Below are positions 1 to 6,985 of a stretch of 9,308 nucleotides of DNA, piece by piece. The translations under genes and the position numbers were made by a program. Numbering within the stretch: position 1 is the first letter of the stretch; each line of letters begins with the position of its first letter. This DNA comes from Euryarchaeota archaeon UBA82 (lineage in GTDB: Archaea > Thermoplasmatota > Poseidoniia > Poseidoniales > Poseidoniaceae), in the NCBI GenBank assembly GCA_002496635.1, contig DAKQ01000001.1, forward strand, positions 6,676-15,983. Direction: 5' to 3'. The notes beneath the pieces were generated by a model. The model made no database searches. It was not told the origin of the DNA and was given only the letters and a program-made list of their open reading frames with translations.

Positions 1-1772
1 GCGATTGATGAAGGATCTGTTTCACTCCAAACACCACCTTGTTCTTGCAAAGTTGCCAGTAATTGTGAACGGTGCTTGGCAGATGTACGAGGGTCGTTGA
101 TACGTACCCAGCGTTGCAGGTGGATTCCTGGCCCAACATATGTGGAATCAAAGTCTACAGTATCGGACATTCCATGTGCGAGTAAATGGCTTGAAACGGC
201 ATTCATCTTGTGAAGCGAAAGGGCTGTCTCCGAAGCAAGAACACCCACTGCTTTACCGCTGATGAGACGCTCTCCTTCACGAGGATCGCCTTGTACCCAC
301 GGATTGGCTTTTGCTCTGTTTTCTTCAAAGCGACGAGTATCGACAATCAAATCTCTGAGGATAGGGAATCCGGGTAATGGCTCTATGCGCAATCGGCCGT
401 TACTAACAACATCACCAACACGGGCTACGTCTGCTAGAACAATTCGTCCGTTAGCACGAACACCGGTTGTTGCCGTACCTGCAATCGTTCCACGTCGGAA
501 TGCAAAGCTTCCGTCGACATCACGTTGGAAATTCAGGAAGAGATCTTCAAGAGATGCTGACGCAGGAACCATTGTAGCGATAACGTCCCATCCATTTTCA
601 CCCTGTGAAGGGCAGTAACGGAAGAGTTCCAATTCAACCTGGATCTCTGAATGGTCGACATGACCTGGAGCAAAGTCACCTTCGACAACATCATCATCGT
701 CAGAGGTTCCGTAAGCCACCATTTCATCAATCAATTCCAATTGAAGTGTTCCTGATTCATCGACACATGCAATCCGAGGCAGTGCTTCGAGTACCCATTG
801 GGTCCATGGCTCATCAAAATCAACATCGCACAGTTGTATAGGCTGGACGCTGTGCGCCCCTAGACTCGATAATTTGTTGTCCCAATCTGTTCCTGCTTTG
901 CAGAATTCGTCATAGGAAGTGTCTCCAATCGCACATACAGAGTAATGCATAGCAGACAAACCTGGTGCATCCGATTGAACTGATTGCCACAAGTCTTCTG
1001 CATTATCTGGCATTTCTCCTTCACCCCATGTAGAAGTGATGATGAGAAGTCGCTTAATCGAAGCAAGATTTGCCTTATCATATCCATCCATATCAACGAC
1101 GTTTGCGTTGAGTCCATAATTCGATGCCAGTTTTGCTGTCTTTTCGGCTAAGCCTGCTGCGTTCCCTGTTTGAGAACCGAAAAGGATGGTTAGTGAACGA
1201 TCGCCTCCAAGAACGGAAGAAAGTCCTTCAGAAGCAGAACCAGAAATTGGCATTATTGCATCGGTTGTAACAGCGCTTGTTTCTTGAGCGGATTCTTCGT
1301 AAGCACCGCCGTCAACTTCTGCCATCAGAGGAAGTACTGAATTCGCCCACTTTTCCCATTCTGGTTCATGGTCTACATCGCAGAGTTGAATATCATGGAT
1401 TCTTTTTGCTCCGAGTGAACTGAACTTTGCATCCCAGTCTTTTCCTGCCTTACAAAATTCATCATAGGAAGTATCGCCTATTGCGCATACCGAATAGCTT
1501 ACTTCTGAAAGTGGAGGGTTTTGTTCACCAGTTGCAATCCAAAGGTCTTCTGCATTGTCCGGCATGTCACCTTCACCCCATGTCGAGGTAATTATGAGGA
1601 CTCTCTTCAGGGAGGAAAAGCCAGATGGATCAAATCCATCCATATCGATTACTTCGGTTTTGAAGCCAAGTTTATCAGACATTTTCTTTGTCCGTGCAGC
1701 CAATTCTTCAGCGTTTCCTGTTTGGGAACCAAAGAAGATTGACAAGAGAGGGTTTCCTTTAACTGAAGACAT
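1..1772 (-). CDS. Tandem flavodoxin / cluster-less SdhB-like fusion protein (C-terminus beyond window)
   Basis: The frame is open for 590 codons from an ATG at 1772 to the window edge. Residues 9-150 and 193-336 are two flavodoxin domains of the CysJ/cytochrome P450 reductase type. Each has the FMN phosphate loop GSQTGN (15-20, 199-204), the loop TSTWGEG (62-68, 246-252) and GDTSYDEFCKAG (99-110, 283-294). An acidic linker (about 340-374) leads to residues 375-590, which align by eye with SdhB/FrdB: DGSFAFRR, ANGR, PLPGFPILRDLIVD and YVGPG. In SdhB the stretch after FRR and the stretch after NG hold four [2Fe-2S] cysteines; here those sites are Thr, Ala, a non-Cys residue and Asp. The CxxCxxC region reads VLASETALS, and the third motif region reads VWSETDPSSI. 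The only cysteine in this domain is C387. It is not CysJ, because no FAD/NADPH module follows. Probably a soluble or membrane-docked electron-transfer protein; the partner is unknown. Domain calls are firm, function is not. Confidence 0.9.
   Translation of the reverse strand, partial: MSSVKGNPLLSIFFGSQTGNAEELAARTKKMSDKLGFKTEVIDMDGFDPSGFSSLKRVLIITSTWGEGDMPDNAEDLWIATGEQNPPLSEVSYSVCAIGDTSYDEFCKAGKDWDAKFSSLGAKRIHDIQLCDVDHEPEWEKWANSVLPLMAEVDGGAYEESAQETSAVTTDAIMPISGSASEGLSSVLGGDRSLTILFGSQTGNAAGLAEKTAKLASNYGLNANVVDMDGYDKANLASIKRLLIITSTWGEGEMPDNAEDLWQSVQSDAPGLSAMHYSVCAIGDTSYDEFCKAGTDWDNKLSSLGAHSVQPIQLCDVDFDEPWTQWVLEALPRIACVDESGTLQLELIDEMVAYGTSDDDDVVEGDFAPGHVDHSEIQVELELFRYCPSQGENGWDVIATMVPASASLEDLFLNFQRDVDGSFAFRRGTIAGTATTGVRANGRIVLADVARVGDVVSNGRLRIEPLPGFPILRDLIVDTRRFEENRAKANPWVQGDPREGERLISGKAVGVLASETALSLHKMNAVSSHLLAHGMSDTVDFDSTYVGPGIHLQRWVRINDPRTSAKHRSQLLATLQEQGGVWSETDPSSI
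765..1748 (-). repeat. Internal duplication: two flavodoxin-domain coding copies
   Basis: The segments at 1323-1748 (first domain) and 765-1196 (second domain) encode homologous flavodoxin modules offset by 184 codons (552 nt). By eye about 55% of residues are identical, with long shared blocks such as ITSTWGEG, MPDNAEDLW and YSVCAIGDTSYDEFCKAG. Many shared residues use different synonymous codons, so the duplication is old and both copies have been kept under protein-level selection. The linker between them (about residues 152-190) is Ala/Ser/Thr-rich and acidic. Confidence 0.85.
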
Positions 1773-1873
1773 CGGATATTCACTCCTTTCAGGGTAATTT
1801 ATCCTAGAAACCCCTAGTCTTTGAAGGTTGGGCATTGGCCATAGCGCAGTGTAGCGTTAAAATGTCAAACGAA
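1773..1873 (-). promoter_or_regulatory. Intergenic leader / possible promoter of the flavodoxin fusion gene
   Basis: This 101-nt gap lies between the thermosome stop and the flavodoxin start, the longest gap in the window, so an independent promoter is plausible. Two AT-rich TATA-like candidates are seen on the minus strand: CATTTTAA (1857-1864), which would give a leader of about 60 nt, and GATAAATTA (about 1796-1804), which would place the start of transcription almost at the ATG and so fits less well with the SD. Next to the second lies CTAGGGGTTTCTAG (1804-1817), with CTAG arms 10 bp apart, a possible regulator site. None of these is strong on its own. Confidence 0.35.
1781..1788 (-). promoter_or_regulatory. 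Shine-Dalgarno site of the flavodoxin fusion gene
   Basis: On the minus strand AAGGAGTG lies 8 nt before the ATG at 1772, a good match to the archaeal anti-SD with ordinary spacing. It supports this start over downstream Met codons, and the FMN-binding strand starts only about 10 residues in. Confidence 0.7.
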
Positions 1874-3496
1874 TCACATGTGGAAGTCGCCGTCTCCGCC
1901 GAATCCATCAGCCATGCTGACACCCTTGGAAGAGATCACGTCATCGATACGTAGAATCATAATCGCTGTTTCAGTAGCGGATTGAATCGCTTGTTCAACA
2001 ACTCGCAATGGCTCCAAGACGTTTCCATCTTTCATGTCAACAACGCCGCCTTCATAGACGTTAATCCCTGCATGAGATGCCCCGTCAGCGTGTGCTTTCC
2101 GTAGAGCAATGAGCGTTGTAACAGGATCTAGACCAGCGTTTTCTGCAAGAGTTCGTGGAATAATCTCAAGGGCGGAAGCAAATGCTTCAATTGCCATTTG
2201 TTCTCTTCCGCCGATTGTTTCTGCGTATGTACGTAGATCTCTGCTTAGAGCAGCGAGTACGCTGCCACCACCAGTGAGGACTGCTCCATCTTCCCAAGCG
2301 ACGGAAACAACTCCAACTGCATCATCAAACGCTCTTCGAATTTCATCGACAACGTGTTCCGTTCCACCTCTTAGTAGAACCGATACTGATTTTGCTTCTG
2401 GGCAACCTGTGACAAATGTCATGTCGCTCTCGCCAATCTTTCGCTCCTCAACACGAGCCGCATGACCTAAATCATCAGCAGATAAATCATCCATATTTGT
2501 GACAATTTGAGCACCTGTAGCCTTTGAGAGCGCTTCCATATCAGATTTCTTAGCACGTCGAATTGTAAAGACGCCTGCCTTTGATAGATAATGTTGAGCG
2601 AGTTCATCAATACCTTTCTGACAAATGAGGACATTTGCACCGGATGCAGTGATTTTGTCAACAAGTCCACGTATGTAATTCTCTTCTTCTGCGAGGAATG
2701 AGGCAAGTTGATTTGGATCAGTAATCTGAATCTTTGCATCAACTTCGGTTTTCTTGACCTCAACAGCCGAGTTTATCAGTGCAATTCGAGCATCATTAAT
2801 GCTTCTTGGCATACCTGCATGAACTCTTTCCTTGTCGAGTAGAATACCATCGATAAGGGTTGAATCTTTAATGGACCCACCTTGACGCTTTTCGACTTTG
2901 ATATCACTCAGATCAACAATTCGCTCACCTTCATCAACGACACCTACTGCGTTGACTGCACGAACACAGATATCTGCCATGAACGCCTTCACTGCTCCAG
3001 CAGACTTACCTGTAAGTGAAGTCTTGGCGACTTCAAGAAGGACTGCATCGTTATCATCAGTTGAAATCCCATGGCCTTCAAGGAGAGAAATTGCTTTTTC
3101 AGCTGCAAGTCTAAATCCTTCACAAATGACGGTTGGATGTACGTTTTGTTCGATGAGATCTTCTGAACGCTTGAGAAGTTCACCAGAGAGAACAACTGCA
3201 GAAGTTGTACCATCGTAGCAATGTTGCTCTTGAGTTTTTGCAACCTCGATAATCATTTTAGCTGCTGGATGTTCGATATCCATTTCTTTCAGAATAGTAG
3301 CACCATCGTTTGTGATGACAACATCGCCCATTGAATCAACGAGCATCTTATCCATTCCTTTTGGACCGAGAGTGGAGCGGACGGAATCCGCAACTGCCTT
3401 TGCTGCTGCAATATTATTCGATTGAGCACTACGCCCACGAGTACGTTGAGTTCCTTCTTTTAGAATGAAAATTGGTGCTTGTCCGTTACCATACAT
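1874..3496 (-). CDS. ths: Thermosome subunit (group II chaperonin, archaeal Hsp60/CCT family)
   Basis: The 540-aa product is full length for the family. It would assemble into the double-ring ATP-dependent folding chamber with a built-in lid, in the cytoplasm. Visible signatures are LILKEG-like [13 protein letters not shown] (10-22), [12 protein letters not shown] (43-54), NDGATIL (63-69), [14 protein letters not shown] (95-108), a central apical domain, [10 protein letters not shown] (376-385), [12 protein letters not shown] (429-440), [14 protein letters not shown] (445-458) and MILRIDDVI (513-521). The likely catalytic aspartates D95 and D457 are present. Odd points: the usual GDGTT reads C93-Y94-DGTT, so the first Gly is Tyr; GGGAxE reads GGGSVL (409-414), lacking the Glu; and the tail is a short [10 protein letters not shown], not a long GGM repeat. 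The start is supported by family length and an SD. Whether it is an alpha or beta subunit cannot be told. Confidence 0.98.
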   Translation of the reverse strand: MYGNGQAPIFILKEGTQRTRGRSAQSNNIAAAKAVADSVRSTLGPKGMDKMLVDSMGDVVITNDGATILKEMDIEHPAAKMIIEVAKTQEQHCYDGTTSAVVLSGELLKRSEDLIEQNVHPTVICEGFRLAAEKAISLLEGHGISTDDNDAVLLEVAKTSLTGKSAGAVKAFMADICVRAVNAVGVVDEGERIVDLSDIKVEKRQGGSIKDSTLIDGILLDKERVHAGMPRSINDARIALINSAVEVKKTEVDAKIQITDPNQLASFLAEEENYIRGLVDKITASGANVLICQKGIDELAQHYLSKAGVFTIRRAKKSDMEALSKATGAQIVTNMDDLSADDLGHAARVEERKIGESDMTFVTGCPEAKSVSVLLRGGTEHVVDEIRRAFDDAVGVVSVAWEDGAVLTGGGSVLAALSRDLRTYAETIGGREQMAIEAFASALEIIPRTLAENAGLDPVTTLIALRKAHADGASHAGINVYEGGVVDMKDGNVLEPLRVVEQAIQSATETAIMILRIDDVISSKGVSMADGFGGDGDFHM

Positions 3497-3500
3497 TGTA

Positions 3501-3506
3501 TCACCT
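3501..3506 (-). promoter_or_regulatory. Shine-Dalgarno site of the thermosome gene
   Basis: AGGTGA on the minus strand lies 4 nt before the ATG at 3496. The spacing is short but usable, and it agrees with the N-terminus expected for thermosomes. Confidence 0.55.
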
Positions 3507-3508
3507 AC

Positions 3509-3540
3509 GATTCAAGGCGGGGTGCTGTGGGTCTTGAACC
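3509..3540 (-). promoter_or_regulatory. Inverted repeat in the thermosome leader (possible RNA hairpin or regulator site)
   Basis: In the minus-strand RNA, GGTTCAAG (3533-3540) can pair with CTTGAATC (3509-3516): seven Watson-Crick pairs and one G-U around a GC-rich 16-nt loop. A competing smaller hairpin, GGGT/ACCC, is nested at 3529-3541. The element sits between the surface-protein stop (3559) and the thermosome SD (3501-3506). It could be a terminator of the upstream gene without a U-tract, a leader structure controlling chaperonin translation, or a protein-binding palindrome. No clear TATA box is seen in this 62-nt gap, so cotranscription with the upstream gene is possible. Confidence 0.4.
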
Positions 3541-3558
3541 CTACGACAGACCTACCAA

Positions 3559-6500
3559 CTACATTTGGCCGTCAAGGTACTGTTGGCCGTAAGCATTCCA
3601 TTGCTCATTGGACCAGCCAGGAGGCAAGCCTTCAGCAGGGATTGGAGGGCCTTCAGATGCTACTGGAGCGGCAGGAGGTTCTGCAGTAGGAGCGGCCGCC
3701 GGGCTTGGTGGTGGAGACATAGGGACTGTTGGAGCAGCAGCGACTGCACCATATGTTGCAGTAAGTGAATCCTCGTACATCAAATCGTCCCAGTCGTCCA
3801 AATCATCTTCTTTGTCAATCGTTGTAACAATTCTGAATGTGATGAAACCAAGAACTGCTATCACGAGAAGGAAGCCAGACCATAGAACAATGGTTTTGAC
3901 CAATTCCCCATCATCTTCAGACGAGGCTCCGTCGCCGCCATCATTATCCGCTGTTTGCTTGATGAGATTGACTTGCAGGTTTGTGGTTGGTGAATCCGCA
4001 ACGGTCAATGAAGTTGCATAAATTGAAAAGTCAACGATTAGGGAATCTTGTGGAAGATTGATGAGTGTAGCATCTGTAACTGTGATTTCAATTGTAACCG
4101 TTCTTGATTGATCGGAAGCAAGTGAGAAACTACGGTCGTTGTTGTTGATTCGGACGCTGATGTAACTCGACCAGTTTCCATCGACTTTGTCCATTGAAAT
4201 CGTTTGAGTAGGTGAGACTGCAGGATTGAGTTTGTTCTTTACTTCGATCTTCATTTCGTAAACAAGGTTTGACTCTTCCACATTAATACGTGGAGGAGGA
4301 ACCAAATCGATTGTTCCCTGTCGACCAACAAGATAGGTTGCTTCTCCTGTTTCAGAGATTGTAGGTTCATTAACAGAAGTCGCAGTCAATCCTAGAGTTT
4401 GTGAGCCATCACTGCCATCAAGGAATCGGAATCGTACAATAGCATCGAATGTTTCACCTGAAGCGATAATAGGCGTTGTAGCGACACCATCAATTGGCAT
4501 TGGATCAATAATTTCCGCAACCATTCCTTCTGGCACCGTTAACGAGATTGTAAAGCGATCTTCTTTGTTACCATAATTTGTAATGGTGAATGAACGATCG
4601 CTGGTATCCATTGAACCTGGCAGGAACGATTGGTCAGAAGATTCGTCCGAGACAGTCAATGCAGCGGTATCAAGAATTTCGACATTAATACGATGACTTA
4701 CTGAGACTGAAGCGTCATCAATGTTTGTTGCGATGACATCAACGTAGTAAAGTCCTGGCGATAATCCAACAGGCATTGGAAGTGTTAGGATGATCGTTGT
4801 TTCCCCATCCCACGCATCAAGAATTGATGTTGTTTCACCCGCAAGTTCAGCACCTAGGAGATATTTGTGAGGACCTCCGAGTGAGAGCGAATATTGCTCA
4901 TCATCGTTCCCTAGGTTAAGCAAGGAAAGATAGACTGTTTCTGGAACACCATCTGCAGCACTCTGGAACGATGATTCGTCAGAACTGATTGAAGCATCTC
5001 GCAAAATCGGAACTTCGATATTACGAGCAAGAACATCTGCTCCGAAGAGAGAGGTACCACACGAAGGGCAGGTTGCTCTTAGATTAAACGAAATTACACC
5101 TGGGGTCGCAAGAGGATCTGCTGTCACGTTAAGGAAGAGGTTTGTCACTTCAGCTTTCTCAAGAACAATTGGGTTTGGAATCGTTACGCCCGTTTCATTT
5201 TCGACAACTGCACTCCAGCCTTCTGTGGAAAAGGTTGGAGCAAGGAAGTAGGAGGCATCTCGGTTCCCTACATTTTGGAGTCGAAGAGGGACCAAACCAG
5301 ATTCACCTGGGAGTAATGTATCGGCCAAGAGTGGCGTTGTTGAAGTGAGCGAAACACCGTATTGTTCAGTGACTGCCAAATTCATTGATACTCGACCTTT
5401 TTCACCTGAGTTTGCACCCCCGCTGTCTACAAACCAGACTTGCCATGTTTGCTGTTGTACGTCGGCACCAGCAGGAATACTGATGTTTACCCATACATCG
5501 ACAGTTTCTCCTGCGCCAATGCTCGGAATAATAACTGGGGAGAAGAAGTCGTTTGGATTCGGAGTTTCAACTCGAATTGAAGGGAAACCTGGATCCATCC
5601 AAGTCAAATTGCTGACGTTAGAATATACTGAAACTGTAGCGGAGGAGTATCCGTTGTTGGTAACCATGCACTTCAATGATACAGTATTGGATGGAGGTGA
5701 TGAATACCCCGTTTCAGGATTATCACAATCGAGACCCAACGTATAATCCGCTACCTTAGAGACTCCAAATTGGATGAAATCATCGACGTGCATCCCTTCG
5801 GAAGCACCACTGTTGTCAGAATGGAACAAGAGACCGAGCGAGTATGAGTTGCCTCCCAAGAACAGGTCAGTATTTGATAGACCTGGAATTTGAGCCCAGT
5901 CGACTTGAGGGTCCCAGGAAACATTGGTCCATTGTCCAGGTGCTTGACTAGGAGCGCCGTTGGAAAAGTTCCAAACCAAAGATTCCATTTTGTTGTTATA
6001 GTTTCCAGAACCCCTCCACAATTCGAAGGCAACCGTGTCTCCACCAGCCATTTGACCCCATGTCTGAGCATGGAATTGGCTTGAGATGTATTCTCCCGTG
6101 AAGAATGTCTTTCGGCATGTGTAAAGTTGGTAGGTTTGTGTAAGTCCAGGATCGAGTTGCCCAAGAGCACCACATTGCTGAGTTTGAGAAAAGAAGATGT
6201 TGACGAGTCTGTCATGTGCGCCAGATGGATATTCAGCACCTGGGTTTGAATGGCGCCAATGATCCGTACCAACTGGCCCACCAGTATCATCTTGCCAACT
6301 GCCACCGCCAATTGCATCGCCACCATTCACTGGATAACGTCCAGAAACGAAGGTTGGCGAATTAAAAGCTGCTGTTGTACCGTCAAATGAATCCTTCATA
6401 ACAGCAACTGGTACTGTTTTATCGAGGATATCATTCTCGTTACGATCATCACCTGAATAGAAGACACTCGCCCGAATGATAAGACCTCCAGTCAAATCAT

Positions 6501-6927
6501 TTGTTGTTGTGTTAAGAATAGAATGAGCAATCATTGGCATCCAAGTATACGAACCTGAATTCTTTTGACCACCAATCAATTCAGTTGTTGTCCATGAGTA
6601 TGATTCAATGACAAACCCGATTGGATGGACTATATCGATTGTCCCAGTTGCGGTTTTACCGGATACTGAAGCACCCAAACGTTGGATCTCGACGCTGATT
6701 TCAATTTCATCACCCATGACGATGTAATCAACTGTGGATTGATCGGATTGAACCCAAATGTTCGCAGTTTCAGTGGAGTTTCCTAATGTAATCTTAGAGA
6801 TACGGAAATCGTCATTTGAACCGCCACGACCCGAGGTGGCTTCAGCAGAATCCATAACCAACATTGAAGCGGTTTGGAACAACATAAGAGAAATCAATAG
6901 CAATGGAATACTACGGCGCATAGTCAT
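3559..6927 (-). CDS. Large secreted, membrane-anchored surface protein with Ig-like repeats and a PPGW/QWxxYG tail
   Basis: About 1,122 aa, not assignable to a named gene. The N-terminus (MRRSIPLLLISLMLFQTASM) is a signal peptide. Residues about 180-395 resemble a jelly-roll/MAM-like beta-sandwich ending in MHVDDFIQFG. Residues about 396-990 form several Ig-like segments of the type seen in archaeal COG1470/NEW3 proteins, with recurring phrases such as NVGNRDASYF, NLGNDDEQYSLSL and NYGNKEDRFTISL. One membrane helix spans about 1010-1036. An acidic stretch (DKEDDLDDWDDL), a Pro/Ala-rich linker and the end motif GLPPGWSNEQWNAYGQQYL follow, presumably in the cytoplasm. Cysteines are few (252, 271, 401, 420, and a CPSC pair at 620/623). 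Many NxS/T sequons are present. Likely a cell-envelope or adhesion component. The start at 6927 is preferred over the ATG at 6933 because of SD spacing. Confidence 0.88.
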   Translation of the reverse strand: MTMRRSIPLLLISLMLFQTASMLVMDSAEATSGRGGSNDDFRISKITLGNSTETANIWVQSDQSTVDYIVMGDEIEISVEIQRLGASVSGKTATGTIDIVHPIGFVIESYSWTTTELIGGQKNSGSYTWMPMIAHSILNTTTNDLTGGLIIRASVFYSGDDRNENDILDKTVPVAVMKDSFDGTTAAFNSPTFVSGRYPVNGGDAIGGGSWQDDTGGPVGTDHWRHSNPGAEYPSGAHDRLVNIFFSQTQQCGALGQLDPGLTQTYQLYTCRKTFFTGEYISSQFHAQTWGQMAGGDTVAFELWRGSGNYNNKMESLVWNFSNGAPSQAPGQWTNVSWDPQVDWAQIPGLSNTDLFLGGNSYSLGLLFHSDNSGASEGMHVDDFIQFGVSKVADYTLGLDCDNPETGYSSPPSNTVSLKCMVTNNGYSSATVSVYSNVSNLTWMDPGFPSIRVETPNPNDFFSPVIIPSIGAGETVDVWVNISIPAGADVQQQTWQVWFVDSGGANSGEKGRVSMNLAVTEQYGVSLTSTTPLLADTLLPGESGLVPLRLQNVGNRDASYFLAPTFSTEGWSAVVENETGVTIPNPIVLEKAEVTNLFLNVTADPLATPGVISFNLRATCPSCGTSLFGADVLARNIEVPILRDASISSDESSFQSAADGVPETVYLSLLNLGNDDEQYSLSLGGPHKYLLGAELAGETTSILDAWDGETTIILTLPMPVGLSPGLYYVDVIATNIDDASVSVSHRINVEILDTAALTVSDESSDQSFLPGSMDTSDRSFTITNYGNKEDRFTISLTVPEGMVAEIIDPMPIDGVATTPIIASGETFDAIVRFRFLDGSDGSQTLGLTATSVNEPTISETGEATYLVGRQGTIDLVPPPRINVEESNLVYEMKIEVKNKLNPAVSPTQTISMDKVDGNWSSYISVRINNNDRSFSLASDQSRTVTIEITVTDATLINLPQDSLIVDFSIYATSLTVADSPTTNLQVNLIKQTADNDGGDGASSEDDGELVKTIVLWSGFLLVIAVLGFITFRIVTTIDKEDDLDDWDDLMYEDSLTATYGAVAAAPTVPMSPPPSPAAAPTAEPPAAPVASEGPPIPAEGLPPGWSNEQWNAYGQQYLDGQM

Positions 6928-6934
6928 CAACATA

Positions 6935-6939
6935 CCTCC
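6935..6939 (-). promoter_or_regulatory. Shine-Dalgarno site that decides the surface-protein start
   Basis: GGAGG on the minus strand is only 1 nt from the first in-frame ATG (6933) but 7 nt from the next one (6927). Normal spacing therefore favours initiation at 6927, giving a product starting MTMRRS. A third ATG at 6921 is 13 nt away and less likely. Confidence 0.6.
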
Positions 6940-6985
6940 GAACCATTGGCAACATATGAAGATGGCCGTTGTTTGCTCTCTCTAA

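Noticed and set aside
420..500. Cysteine loss caused by a frameshift or sequencing error
   Set aside because: The frame stays open and matches SdhB on both sides of each motif, and each change is a whole-codon replacement to Thr, Ala or Asp, which indels cannot produce.
1..1772. Sulfite reductase flavoprotein (CysJ) or P450 reductase
   Set aside because: The flavodoxin domains are of this type, but they are duplicated and followed by an SdhB-like domain, not by FAD and NADPH-binding modules.
3509..3561. tRNA gene on the minus strand
   Set aside because: The T-loop-like TTCAAGA and D-arm-like TTGGTAGG are present, but only three base pairs form in the T stem, there is no anticodon arm between them and no matching acceptor strand.
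5345..5746. 133-codon plus-strand open frame, with similar ones at 262-618, 2109-2465, 2898-3218 and 3608-4021
   Set aside because: All are antisense to strongly supported minus-strand genes and show no family signature.
5751..6326. 191-codon minus-strand frame inside the surface-protein gene
   Set aside because: It overlaps the surface protein in another frame, with no domain, no SD and a composition typical of an off-frame translation.
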